Assembly: GCF_004362015.1 (NCBI RefSeq)
Contig: NZ_SNWW01000004.1
Location: 124,001-188,000, forward strand
Source of the DNA: Flavobacterium chryseum
GTDB lineage: Bacteria; Bacteroidota; Bacteroidia; Flavobacteriales; Flavobacteriaceae
Direction: 5' to 3'
Length of the DNA stretch: 64,000 bases
Position 1 is the stretch's first letter; each line of letters begins with the position of its first letter. Below are positions 23,798-32,033 of this stretch, one piece after another. Both the position numbers and the translations under genes were made by a program. Under the pieces are notes generated by a model. That model was not told the DNA's origin, searched no databases, and saw nothing but the letters and a program-made list of their open reading frames with translations.

Positions 23798-25825
23798 TTA
23801 TAACAATCCCGCTCTCTTCATCAAAGCTTCCGGTTTTGGTTCCTGACCTCTAAAACGTTTGTACAAAACCATCGGGTGTTCTGTTCCTCCTTTTGAAAGT
23901 ACATTTTCTTTGAATTTTGTCGCAACCTCAACATTAAAAATGCCGCTCTCCTGAAAATATTCAAAAGCATCGGCATCCAGAACCTCAGCCCACTTGTAAC
24001 TGTAATATCCGGAAGAATATCCACCTTGAAAAATGTGTGAAAAAGCAGTACTCATTGCATTTTCTTTTACATCAGGATACAATTGTGTATTAGCAAATTG
24101 CTCTGTTTCAAAAGTTTTTAAATCTGTAATACTTGTAGGATCTTGCCCGTGCCAAGCCATGTCTAATAACCCGAAACTCAACTGGCGTAGCGTTGCCATT
24201 CCTTCCTGAAAACTCGCACTTTCTTTAATTTTCTGCACATATTCAATCGGAATAATTTCTCCCGTTTCATAATGATTTGCAAACAAAGCCAAAGCTTCCG
24301 GTTCGTAGCACCAATTCTCCATGATCTGACTTGGTAATTCTACAAAATCCCAGAAAACAGACGTCCCCGATAAACTAGGATACGTTGTATTGGCCAACAT
24401 TCCGTGTAAACCGTGACCAAATTCGTGAAATAAAGTGGTTACTTCATTAAAAGTCAATAGCGATGGTTTCGTTTCTGTTGGTTTTGTAAAATTACAAACG
24501 TTCGAAATATGTGGTCTTTCGTTTACGCCGTCTTTTTTAGATTGTGATTTGAATGAAGTCATCCAGGCACCGTTTCTTTTTCCTTTTCTTGGAAAGAAAT
24601 CAGCATAGAAAATCGATACCAAATTATTTTCAGCATCTGTTACTTCATAAGTGGTAACTTCTTCGTGGTATTTATCGATGTCAAAAACTTCTGTAAACGT
24701 TAATCCGTATAATTTTTTGGCAACAGTAAAAGCACCATCTAATACTTTTTCTAACTGAAAATAAGGTTTTAATTTCTCGTCGTCTAAATTAAAAAGCTGT
24801 TGTTTTAATTTTTCAGAATAGTAAGCGCCATCCCATTTTTCAAGTTGCTCAATTCCGTCCAGTTCTTTTGCGAAAGCTGCTAATTCAGCAAATTCTTTTT
24901 GAGCTGCCGGTTTTGCCTTAGCCAATAAATCATTTAAGAATGTGAAAACCTTTTCAGGACTTTGCGCCATTCTTTCTTCCAAAACAAAATGCGCGTGCGT
25001 TTTATAGCCTAATAAATTGGCTCTTTCAAAACGCAATTTGGCAATTTTCAATACATTTTCCTGATTGTCGAATTCATTATTCTGAAATGATCTTGCCCCA
25101 AAAGCAATGGCCATTTTTTTACGCAATTCACGATTATCAGCATACGTTAAAAACGGAACATAACTTGGATGATCTAAAGTAAAAATCCAGCCTTCTTTTT
25201 CCTTTTCTTTTGCTAATAATCTTGCAGCTTCAATAGTTCCTTCCGGCAAACCTGCTAAATCTTTTTCATCAGTTAAATGCAATTCGAAAGCATTGGTTTC
25301 TGCCAAAACATTTTCGCCAAACTGCAAACTCAATTTCGATAATTCTTTGTCAATTTCTCTTAATTGATCTTTTTTGTCTTCCGGCAAATTTGCTCCGTTT
25401 CTCGAGAAACTTTTATATTTTTTGTCTAAAAGCGTTGTTTGTTCCGGAGTTAAATTCAGACTTTCTTTTTGGTCGTAAACGGTTTTTATTTTGGCAAATA
25501 AAGCAGCGTTTAGTGTAATGTCATTTCCAAATTCAGACAATAAAGGCGAAACTTCCTGAGCGATTTTTTGCATTTCGTCACTCGTTTCGGCTGAATTTAA
25601 ATTGAAGAAAACACTAGAAAGACGATCCAGAATATCTCCGGCAAAATCCATCGCAACAACAGTGTTTTCAAAAGTTGGTGGTTCCGGATTATTTACCATA
25701 GCATCAATTTCGGTTTTAGCCAAAGCAATTCCTTCCTTAAAAGCAGGAAAATAATCTTCGATTTTAATTTGCGAAAAAGGTGCTGTATTATGTTTGGTAG
25801 TAAATTTTGAAAGTAAAACGTTCAT
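23798..25825 (-). CDS. M3 family zinc oligopeptidase
   Basis: A 675-residue M3 metallopeptidase, cytoplasmic (no signal). The zinc motif is FHEFGHGLHGM: His467, Glu468, His471, with the further glutamate expected about 28 residues later in VELPSQIMENW. The surrounding text (SFQEGMATLRQLSFGLLDMAWH) matches the substrate half of the family. Length fits peptidyl-dipeptidase Dcp and oligopeptidase A alike, so I leave the name open. It cuts short peptides made by proteases. A good TAnnTTTG promoter is just upstream (25871-25897). Confidence 0.9.
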   Translation of the reverse strand: MNVLLSKFTTKHNTAPFSQIKIEDYFPAFKEGIALAKTEIDAMVNNPEPPTFENTVVAMDFAGDILDRLSSVFFNLNSAETSDEMQKIAQEVSPLLSEFGNDITLNAALFAKIKTVYDQKESLNLTPEQTTLLDKKYKSFSRNGANLPEDKKDQLREIDKELSKLSLQFGENVLAETNAFELHLTDEKDLAGLPEGTIEAARLLAKEKEKEGWIFTLDHPSYVPFLTYADNRELRKKMAIAFGARSFQNNEFDNQENVLKIAKLRFERANLLGYKTHAHFVLEERMAQSPEKVFTFLNDLLAKAKPAAQKEFAELAAFAKELDGIEQLEKWDGAYYSEKLKQQLFNLDDEKLKPYFQLEKVLDGAFTVAKKLYGLTFTEVFDIDKYHEEVTTYEVTDAENNLVSIFYADFFPRKGKRNGAWMTSFKSQSKKDGVNERPHISNVCNFTKPTETKPSLLTFNEVTTLFHEFGHGLHGMLANTTYPSLSGTSVFWDFVELPSQIMENWCYEPEALALFANHYETGEIIPIEYVQKIKESASFQEGMATLRQLSFGLLDMAWHGQDPTSITDLKTFETEQFANTQLYPDVKENAMSTAFSHIFQGGYSSGYYSYKWAEVLDADAFEYFQESGIFNVEVATKFKENVLSKGGTEHPMVLYKRFRGQEPKPEALMKRAGLL

Positions 25826-25870
25826 TATGATGTAATTATTTTATTAATTGAAGTCAAGATTTTTGAATTC

Positions 25871-25897
25871 CAAAGATAGCAATTTATAAAAATCCAA
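25871..25897 (-). promoter_or_regulatory. Promoter of the M3 peptidase gene
   Basis: On the minus strand: TTG (25895-25897), 16-base spacer, TATCTTTG (25871-25878), a perfect match to TAnnTTTG. Leader about 40 bases. Confidence 0.55.
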
Positions 25898-26044
25898 CGA
25901 CCTAAACAAGATTGATTCTCTGTAAAAGATACCGATTTAAATTGTGTTATAGATATGTTATTTATTTCTGTAAGAGGTTTTAAAAGCTTAAATTGTAAAA
26001 AATACATTAGAAACATAAATTGCTAATTGCAAATAAAAATAAAA

Positions 26045-26716
26045 ATGATGAACTACAAAATTGTAATAAAGAGAATAGATACAGTAAATGAAGTAGAAGG
26101 ATATTGGACAACTGAAGATTTTATTCAGTTATTAGAAAAATTTAATTATCCTGATGGCGCAACAGCGGAGAAAAGTAGTTTGCCGGAATTATTAGAAATG
26201 GCTATTTCTGATTACGAGCCAAATGAAGCGGCTGAAATCGTTTTGCAATATAAATTTGGCGATAAATTAAACGACGGACAAACAGAGCAAATAGCACACA
26301 ATATGTTGATTGATAAGGTTTGCGAAGAGTATCCTGAAATAGATATGCAAGGTACTTTGTTTCATGTAAATCAATTACTTTTTAAAGCATACAACGGAAA
26401 ATTTCCAAACGCAAAAGCATCTGTTGTTCATTTTTCAATAACACCAACAGATGGTGAAGTACAAAAGTTAACAGCAGAAAATGTACTGAAATTATTAAAT
26501 AACGGATTGTCTGACAGGAATCTGATTAAGAGATTATTTGAAAATCAAATCTCTCAAAATATTCCATTTCCAGAAGCGGAAGGTATTGTTTGGGAATTGA
26601 CGACAGAAGATAATATCAATTACAATCTCGTTACTTCAGAAAACTGGATAAACAAAGAAGATATAGAGGAATATGAATTTGAATCTGTTCTGGAGCAAAT
26701 TGAAGATGAAGCGTAA
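26045..26716 (+). CDS. Hypothetical acidic cytoplasmic protein
   Basis: About 223 residues from the ATG at 26045 (a second ATG at 26048). A TTG start at 26027 is possible but adds only lysine/isoleucine residues. The protein is acidic, with helices such as TTEDFIQLLEKFNYPDG, LPELLEMAISDY and LTAENVLKLLNNGLSDRNLIK, and ends in an acidic tail (EEYEFESVLEQIEDEA). No signal peptide, transmembrane helix or known motif. I do not recognise it. It is a single-gene unit with a strong terminator. Confidence 0.65.
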   Translation: MMNYKIVIKRIDTVNEVEGYWTTEDFIQLLEKFNYPDGATAEKSSLPELLEMAISDYEPNEAAEIVLQYKFGDKLNDGQTEQIAHNMLIDKVCEEYPEIDMQGTLFHVNQLLFKAYNGKFPNAKASVVHFSITPTDGEVQKLTAENVLKLLNNGLSDRNLIKRLFENQISQNIPFPEAEGIVWELTTEDNINYNLVTSENWINKEDIEEYEFESVLEQIEDEA

Positions 26717-26743
26717 CTTCAAAATCAAATAAGCTTAAACAAC

Positions 26744-26770
26744 AAAGGCTTCACGTAATGTGAAGCCTTT
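26744..26770. terminator. Bidirectional hairpin terminator
   Basis: AAAGGCTTCAC/GTGAAGCCTTT stem (26744-26754 and 26760-26770), loop GTAAT, followed by T-run; shared by the hypothetical gene and purE. Confidence 0.88.
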
Positions 26771-26788
26771 ATTTTTTTATCTATGTTT

Positions 26789-27274
26789 TTATTTTTTTAA
26801 TCCTTCGGCTGCTTTGTTAACCGCAGCTTTTAATTCTTCTTTATAGGAGATAATAGTTTCAAGCACTTTTTTATCATGACTTCCAATGATTTGTGCAGCT
26901 AAAATCCCCGCATTTTTTGCTCCGTTTAGCGCCACAGTTGCAACAGGAACTCCACCCGGCATTTGCAGAATCGATAAAACCGAATCCCAACCATCAATAG
27001 AATTACTTGATTTTACAGGAACTCCAATTACAGGAAGAGGAGACATCGAAGCAACCATTCCAGGTAAATGTGCAGCTCCGCCAGCTCCGGCAATAATTAC
27101 CGAGATTCCGCGCGTATGTGCATTTTTACTGAAATCAAATAATTTTTCCGGCGTTCTGTGTGCCGAAACGATATCTACTTCAGTTTCAATATTAAATTGT
27201 TTTAATATGTCGATGGCATCTTGCATGACTGGCATGTCTGAGATGCTTCCCATTATAATGGCTACTTTGCTCAT
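26789..27274 (-). CDS. purE: N5-carboxyaminoimidazole ribonucleotide mutase
   Basis: A 161-residue class I PurE. Diagnostic text is IIMGSISDMPVMQDA (substrate phosphate loop), SAHRTPEKLFDF (catalytic His), IIAGAGGAAHLPGMVA and GVPVKS. It converts N5-CAIR to CAIR in purine synthesis, the step after PurK. purK is upstream on the same strand, 85 bases away, so the pair form a purine operon. Length is normal. Confidence 0.95.
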   Translation of the reverse strand: MSKVAIIMGSISDMPVMQDAIDILKQFNIETEVDIVSAHRTPEKLFDFSKNAHTRGISVIIAGAGGAAHLPGMVASMSPLPVIGVPVKSSNSIDGWDSVLSILQMPGGVPVATVALNGAKNAGILAAQIIGSHDKKVLETIISYKEELKAAVNKAAEGLKK

Positions 27275-27359
27275 TTGTGTTTTATTTAAAGATTAAATGA
27301 TTGAAAGATTTAAAATTATTATATGAATATCTAAATTTTTCAATCTTTAAATTTTTTAA

Positions 27360-28514
27360 TTATTGTGAAATCACTTTAATAGTATTCTTAACCTGCTCCG
27401 CAATTTTTCTTGCTTCGGTCATGTCTTCGTTTACGATGGTAACGTGACCCATTTTTCTGAACGAGCGTGTTTGTTTTTTACCGTAAATATGTGGCGTAAC
27501 GCCATTCCATCCTAAAATAGTTTCTATGTTTTCATACACAACCTCTCCGGAAAAACCTTCGGCACCAACTAAATTTACCATAACTCCGGCAACTTTGCTA
27601 TCCGTATTTCCTAACGGAAGATCCAGGATTGCGCGTAAATGATTTTCGAATTGTGAAGTATAACTTGCTTCAATAGAATAATGTCCTGAATTGTGTGGGC
27701 GAGGGGCAACTTCATTTACCAGAATTTCATCTTCGTTGGTCTGGAACATTTCGACAGCCAAAAGTCCAACGTGATTGAATTTTTCTGAAACATTTAAGGC
27801 AATTGCTCTGGCTTTTTCGGCTACTTTTTCATCGATTCTGGCTGGGCAAATTACGTATTCAACCTGATTGGCTTCTGGGTGAAATTCCATTTCGACAACC
27901 GGATAGGTTTTAATTTCTCCCGATGGATTTCTCACTACAATAACCGCCAATTCATTTTTGAACGGAACCATAGTTTCTGCAATGCACTGTACATTTGGTA
28001 AATGATCCATATCAGAAATTTGACGAATTACTTTTACACCATTACCGTCGTATCCAAATTCGGTGCATTTCCATACAAACGGAATTGTAATTTCATTATT
28101 TCCAACTGATTTTTGCAACTGTTCAGGATTTTCAAATCTTAAATAAGCTGCTGTTGGAATATTGCTTTCGGTATAAAAATCTTTTTGAACGCCTTTATTC
28201 TGAATTCCTTTTAAGGTTTTTGGAGACGGATACACTTTTACGCCTTCGTTTTCTAATTGCGTTAAAGCTTCAAGATTTACCAGTTCAATTTCAAAAGTCA
28301 AAACATCAACTTGTTTTCCAAAATTGTAAACCGTTTCATAATCCATCAAATCGCCTTTGAAGAATTTATTACAGGCAATTTTGCTCGGAGCTTCGTCGCT
28401 CGGATCTAAAACATAAGTTTGTATGTCAAATTTTCGGGTGTCAAACAATAGCATTTTACCTAATTGTCCGCCGCCTAATATTCCCAATTTAAAATCAGAA
28501 GAAAAATAATTCAT
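27360..28514 (-). CDS. purK: 5-(carboxyamino)imidazole ribonucleotide synthase
   Basis: A 384-residue ATP-grasp enzyme from the ATG at 28514 (MNYFSSDFKLGILGGGQLGK). It makes N5-CAIR from AIR, ATP and bicarbonate. Seen: GGGQLGKML at the dinucleotide-like loop, PSPKTLKGIQNKGVQKDF, a lysine in VWKCTEFGYDGNGVKVI and EVAPRPHNSGHYSIEAS metal-binding region. The longer frame to 28604 is rejected: a promoter ending at 28531 lies inside it, so transcription begins too late to use it. Confidence 0.95.
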   Translation of the reverse strand: MNYFSSDFKLGILGGGQLGKMLLFDTRKFDIQTYVLDPSDEAPSKIACNKFFKGDLMDYETVYNFGKQVDVLTFEIELVNLEALTQLENEGVKVYPSPKTLKGIQNKGVQKDFYTESNIPTAAYLRFENPEQLQKSVGNNEITIPFVWKCTEFGYDGNGVKVIRQISDMDHLPNVQCIAETMVPFKNELAVIVVRNPSGEIKTYPVVEMEFHPEANQVEYVICPARIDEKVAEKARAIALNVSEKFNHVGLLAVEMFQTNEDEILVNEVAPRPHNSGHYSIEASYTSQFENHLRAILDLPLGNTDSKVAGVMVNLVGAEGFSGEVVYENIETILGWNGVTPHIYGKKQTRSFRKMGHVTIVNEDMTEARKIAEQVKNTIKVISQ

Positions 28515-28530
28515 TGTAGTTGTGTTTCTG

Positions 28531-28560
28531 CAAAGATAATTGATAAAATAGAAATGCCAA
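28531..28560 (-). promoter_or_regulatory. Promoter of purK-purE
   Basis: On the minus strand: TTG (28558-28560), 19-base spacer, TATCTTTG (28531-28538), perfect for TAnnTTTG. Best promoter match in the window. Confidence 0.65.
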
Positions 28561-28721
28561 TTTATTGTTTGCTGATTTGCTCTTTTTTCAAATTTCACAA
28601 ACAAAAAAATAATTATTTAAATCTTTAATTATTTTTTAATATCGCACTTCTAATTTTTGGTTTTTTTGCCCGAATTCACTATGTTTATAGTGTTTTCAAT
28701 CACGACAGCTTAATAAAAGAC

Positions 28722-29777
28722 ATGACCACAAACAATTGGGCACAACATATTGAGAAGTTTCTTTTTCTTTTAAAAGATGGCTTTTTCGAATTACCGTATT
28801 TATCTAATTCTCCACAGGTAATGTTGGATAGCCTGATTAAGCTGCCCATTATAAAACATAATCCGCTACAGCAATTAATTGTTACGGATAATGCTTTTTG
28901 GAAAGGCACAATGCGTTACCGAACCATTGAAGATGGTTTATGGATTCTGGAAACGAATCTGGAAATGAATGAAAATATTCTTGCCAAAGCGACTTACACG
29001 CAAGATTACATTAAGGATTATTACATTTTATCATTTTCTGTTTTTGAATATAAATTTCCCGTGAATGATTCAGAAATTATTTTATTAAGTACTTGCTGGA
29101 CATTTTATAAACCCGATACCGAAGTAGCTACTTATTTTTATAAAGGAACAAAAGGCAAGTTTTTTAATATTGCTATGAGCAGGGAATGGGTCGATAAAAA
29201 TCTTAGATCAGACAAATTCTGTAAAAAAGGAGTTCTCGAAAGTTTTTTTAATTCACAAAAAGGATTTTATACCTGGCTGGATATTGCTCCGAAAGCGCAT
29301 ACTTTATCAAAAAAAATATCAAAAATTCTGGAGTCAGAAGATCAAATTGATTTGAATAATGCTGAATTAAAAAAGAATACGTTAAAACTTATCACGGAGT
29401 TTTTTAATAATGCTTTTGAAGACAGCCGTATAGAAGATAATATTTCGTTAAGCAATTTAGATTATTACAATGTAGCGAAGGCAGAGAAAATGATTTTGCA
29501 CAATTTACAATCGGCTTTTTTAGGAATAGATCAAATTGCATCTGAGGTAAATACTTCTCCAACAAAATTAAAAAACAATTTCAAAACCGTATTTGGGTTT
29601 TCGATGTTGCAATATCATAAAGAAAAAAATATGCTTTTGGCGAAACAGCTGCTGCAAAATTCTGAAATTGAAGTTCAAATTATTGCTGTGATAACCGGAT
29701 TTGAAAGTGCCAGTAAATTTACGGCGGCGTTTAAAAAACGTTTTGGCGAATTACCGTCTGTTTTTAGAGAAAATTAA
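28722..29777 (+). CDS. AraC-type regulator, tandem paralogue 1
   Basis: A 351-residue regulator. The C-terminal about 100 residues form an AraC helix-turn-helix pair: AFLGIDQIASEVNTSPTKLK (first HTH) and AVITGFESASKFTAAFKKRF (second HTH). The N-terminal 250 residues are an unidentified sensor with strands and conserved FFELPYLSNSPQVMLDSL. The following gene is a paralogue with the same layout. Both are divergent from purK. A short palindrome CACTAT-GTTT-ATAGTG (28677-28692) lies 30 bases before the ATG and could be a site for a regulator. Inducer unknown. Confidence 0.85.
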   Translation: MTTNNWAQHIEKFLFLLKDGFFELPYLSNSPQVMLDSLIKLPIIKHNPLQQLIVTDNAFWKGTMRYRTIEDGLWILETNLEMNENILAKATYTQDYIKDYYILSFSVFEYKFPVNDSEIILLSTCWTFYKPDTEVATYFYKGTKGKFFNIAMSREWVDKNLRSDKFCKKGVLESFFNSQKGFYTWLDIAPKAHTLSKKISKILESEDQIDLNNAELKKNTLKLITEFFNNAFEDSRIEDNISLSNLDYYNVAKAEKMILHNLQSAFLGIDQIASEVNTSPTKLKNNFKTVFGFSMLQYHKEKNMLLAKQLLQNSEIEVQIIAVITGFESASKFTAAFKKRFGELPSVFREN

Positions 29778-29794
29778 TTTTTTAGCCTCATTAT

Positions 29795-30856
29795 ATGCAC
29801 GTAGGAAAGTGGGTTAAATTTATAAAGGAGAACATCAACTTTTATCGTGATGGTTTTTTTGAGTTGCCTTATTTGTCTAACTCTCCTGAAGTAATTGTAA
29901 AAAGTATTGTAAATTCTCCATCGGTAAAACATGTAGAGGAAGAACAAGCGGTTTACAGAAATAATCCTTTTTCTAAAGGCGTTATGCGCTACCGGGAAAT
30001 CGAGGAAGGTTTTTGGGTTATTGTAACCAGTATTACTTTTAAGAAAAATGTAATGCTTAAAGCGATTTATGACGAAGATTTTCCTATTGATTATTATACG
30101 CTTACATTTTCTGTTTTTGAAAGTGAAGTGAAATTACAAAACACATTTGCTGATAAAACACCTTTTTCGAGTAAATACTGGGGATTTAAAAGACCCGGAA
30201 CAGAGGTTGGCGCTTATTTTTATAAAGGATCCGAATGTGAATTTTACTTATATGCTTTCAATAAGGAATGGGCAGAACGCAATTTTTCTTTCGAAACACT
30301 TCCGGAAGATAATCAGATTAAAAAATTCCTGAATTCAGATAAAGGTTTTATAACGTATCAGGATATTGTGCCAAATGCTGAAGAATTATCTAAAGAAATT
30401 TCGGTTATTTTAGAAAACAATAAACAGGATCTTTTAAGTAAAGCACTTTTGAAAACGCAGGCATTTCAGCTAATTTCTACTTTTTTTAAAAATGCTTTTT
30501 TAGATCAAAGAATTGGAAATTATACACTGACAGAAACTACCGATTACAGAAAAATAGCAAAAGCCGAAAAATTGCTTTTAGATACGATTGCAAGTCCGTT
30601 TTTAGGCGTAGAATATATTGCTGAAAAAGTGGGAATGTCTGCTACAAAACTTAAATTAACTTTCAAATTAGTTCACGGTGTTTCGATGATGCAATTTCAT
30701 AAAGAGAAGAAATTACTTCTCGGCATGCAGATGATTCAAAATACGGATATGCAGATAAAAAACATTGCTTTGGCAACGGGTTATAAAAGTTCAAGCAAGT
30801 TTACAGCAAATTTTAAAAAGCGTTTTGGAAAAATGCCTTCTGAAATAAGGCCTTAA
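29795..30856 (+). CDS. AraC-type regulator, tandem paralogue 2
   Basis: A 353-residue paralogue of the preceding protein, starting 17 bases after it, so the genes are co-transcribed. Both share FFELPYLSNSPE at the N-terminus and the C-terminal AraC domain: SPFLGVEYIAEKVGMSATKL and NIALATGYKSSSKFTANFKK. The double gene suggests either heterodimers or two ligands with related DNA sites. The large gap downstream has a two-copy direct repeat with 21-base spacing, a plausible target. Confidence 0.85.
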   Translation: MHVGKWVKFIKENINFYRDGFFELPYLSNSPEVIVKSIVNSPSVKHVEEEQAVYRNNPFSKGVMRYREIEEGFWVIVTSITFKKNVMLKAIYDEDFPIDYYTLTFSVFESEVKLQNTFADKTPFSSKYWGFKRPGTEVGAYFYKGSECEFYLYAFNKEWAERNFSFETLPEDNQIKKFLNSDKGFITYQDIVPNAEELSKEISVILENNKQDLLSKALLKTQAFQLISTFFKNAFLDQRIGNYTLTETTDYRKIAKAEKLLLDTIASPFLGVEYIAEKVGMSATKLKLTFKLVHGVSMMQFHKEKKLLLGMQMIQNTDMQIKNIALATGYKSSSKFTANFKKRFGKMPSEIRP

Positions 30857-31024
30857 GCGCTGTAAATTCTTCCTTTTTCAGAGTTTTTATTTTTTTAAAT
30901 AAGTTTTTTTGAAATTTAATTCATTTTGGCTTAAATATTTAGTCGTTTGATTTTCAGTGTTTTAATTTTATTAAAGAAATCCATTACTTACACTTCTTTT
31001 TTTTGAAATTTTGTTGGTCGTTTC

Positions 31025-31080
31025 GGGCTATCGATTTGTCCGAATGGGCTATTCACGATTTCGTTTTCCCTATATTTTTG
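31025..31080 (+). promoter_or_regulatory. Candidate AraC-type operator and promoter
   Basis: Direct repeat GGGCTAT at 31025-31031 and 31046-31052, 21 bases apart (two helical turns, as for AraC-type activators), then TATTTTTG (31073-31080), a perfect TAnnTTTG. No -33 TTTG, typical for an activated promoter. Confidence 0.55.
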
Positions 31081-31401
31081 TTACATAACCTTAAAGAAAA
31101 CGGTATGGCATAAAACTACACTACACCGCGAATGCATTTCGCAAATTTACAAAAACATCGCATTTATATTTGCATATTAAAAATGACAAATATCTAATAT
31201 CACCCTTTCTGTCCCAAGAATTGAATATTTAACGCGTAAAAAACAATCAGGTCTATTCTTGCTTTTTCAGTTATGCTTATGCAGGAAAATAGTAGGTTTA
31301 GCCAAAAACTCAAACGAATTTTTTCTTCTATTTTAAATTTTTAATACACCCCGGTATCGTAAAATTTTAAAATGAATTTATTTTATTTTTATTGAGTAGT
31401 A

Positions 31402-31436
31402 AAAAAGAGGGCATCACCTACAGATGTCCTCTTTTT
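31402..31436. terminator. Hairpin terminator
   Basis: 14-bp stem (31402-31415 with 31423-31436), core AGAGGGCATC/GATGTCCTCT, with A- and T-runs. It can serve the possible RNA from the left or the helical-repeat gene from the right. Confidence 0.85.
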
Positions 31437-31459
31437 GATTTTATAGATAGTAGTAAATA

Positions 31460-32011
31460 TTATTCTATTTTTCTCAAAACCTCTTTGGCCACGGCCTTAT
31501 AAGCTGCCGAATGCTCTGCATAATCTTTATTTAAAATGATTCGCAGTTCAGGATGAATCCAGTCGTAATGATTTCCTAAAATATATAATGTTCTGATAGA
31601 ATATGCTTTTGTGGCAACTTTTACGTCATTTATCAACCAGTCAAAAGATGCTTCAATACAGTTTTGAAGATTATCTTCAGAAAGAGAAATTCCGTTTTCT
31701 TCTTTTTTATAATGCGATTTTACTAAAAGCTGCGTCACTTTTGCAATTGGCCGAATAGCACTTTCATCTTTTAAAATTTTCAAATTAGAACAAAAAAAAT
31801 CAAGATGAGGTTGCAGCCAGATTACTTCTTCATAAGATACAAATTCTAAAACCCAGCAAGCTCTGTGGTGATTTTTATCAGATGGAGAAAAACAAATTGA
31901 AACCAGTTCATCAAATAATGAAGGATTTTCTAAAACCTCTTGAGCAACTTTCGTTCTGTTTTCTCGACAGGCTGTTACATAATCTAGTTTATTCTGTAGC
32001 TCAGCGTACAT
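31460..32011 (-). CDS. HEAT/ARM-like helical-repeat protein
   Basis: A 183-residue cytoplasmic protein that is almost all alpha-helix. Helical pairs ENPSLFDELVSICFSPS, HRACWVLEFVSYEEVIWLQP, IRPIAKVTQLLVKSH, NCIEASFDWLINDVKVATKA and YSIRTLYILGNHY repeat at about 35-40 residues, as in HEAT or ARM proteins. From memory, similar proteins carry the database name adenylosuccinate lyase, but none of that enzyme's catalytic motifs is present, so the name is almost surely wrong. The gene lies directly after the TonB receptor on the same strand (22 bases), so it may be co-transcribed. Confidence 0.7.
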   Translation of the reverse strand: MYAELQNKLDYVTACRENRTKVAQEVLENPSLFDELVSICFSPSDKNHHRACWVLEFVSYEEVIWLQPHLDFFCSNLKILKDESAIRPIAKVTQLLVKSHYKKEENGISLSEDNLQNCIEASFDWLINDVKVATKAYSIRTLYILGNHYDWIHPELRIILNKDYAEHSAAYKAVAKEVLRKIE

Positions 32012-32033
32012 TTTTTTAATTTTATTGAAGAAT

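Larger units (their letters stand above)
30857..31459. other. 603-base region without a gene, probably regulatory/non-coding transcript
   Basis: Contains GGGCTAT direct repeats (31025, 31046), a TATTTTTG box (31073-31080), a perfect TATATTTG box (31165-31172), and a strong terminator (31402-31436). Transcription from the first box to the terminator would give about 350 bases of RNA with no ORF over 25 codons. The only short candidate is a 23-residue frame at 31273-31344 (MLMQENSRFSQKLKRIFSSI and three more residues), of low confidence. Confidence 0.55.

Noticed and set aside
28515..28604. Extended N-terminus of purK
   Set aside because: A TTG-N19-TATCTTTG promoter lies inside it, and the added residues precede the normal PurK start.
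28677..28692. CACTAT-GTTT-ATAGTG palindrome as an AraC operator
   Set aside because: Only one short copy and not at AraC-type spacing; mentioned in the gene entry but not claimed.
31273..31344. A 23-residue basic peptide frame
   Set aside because: Too short to judge; kept only as a note in the intergenic entry.
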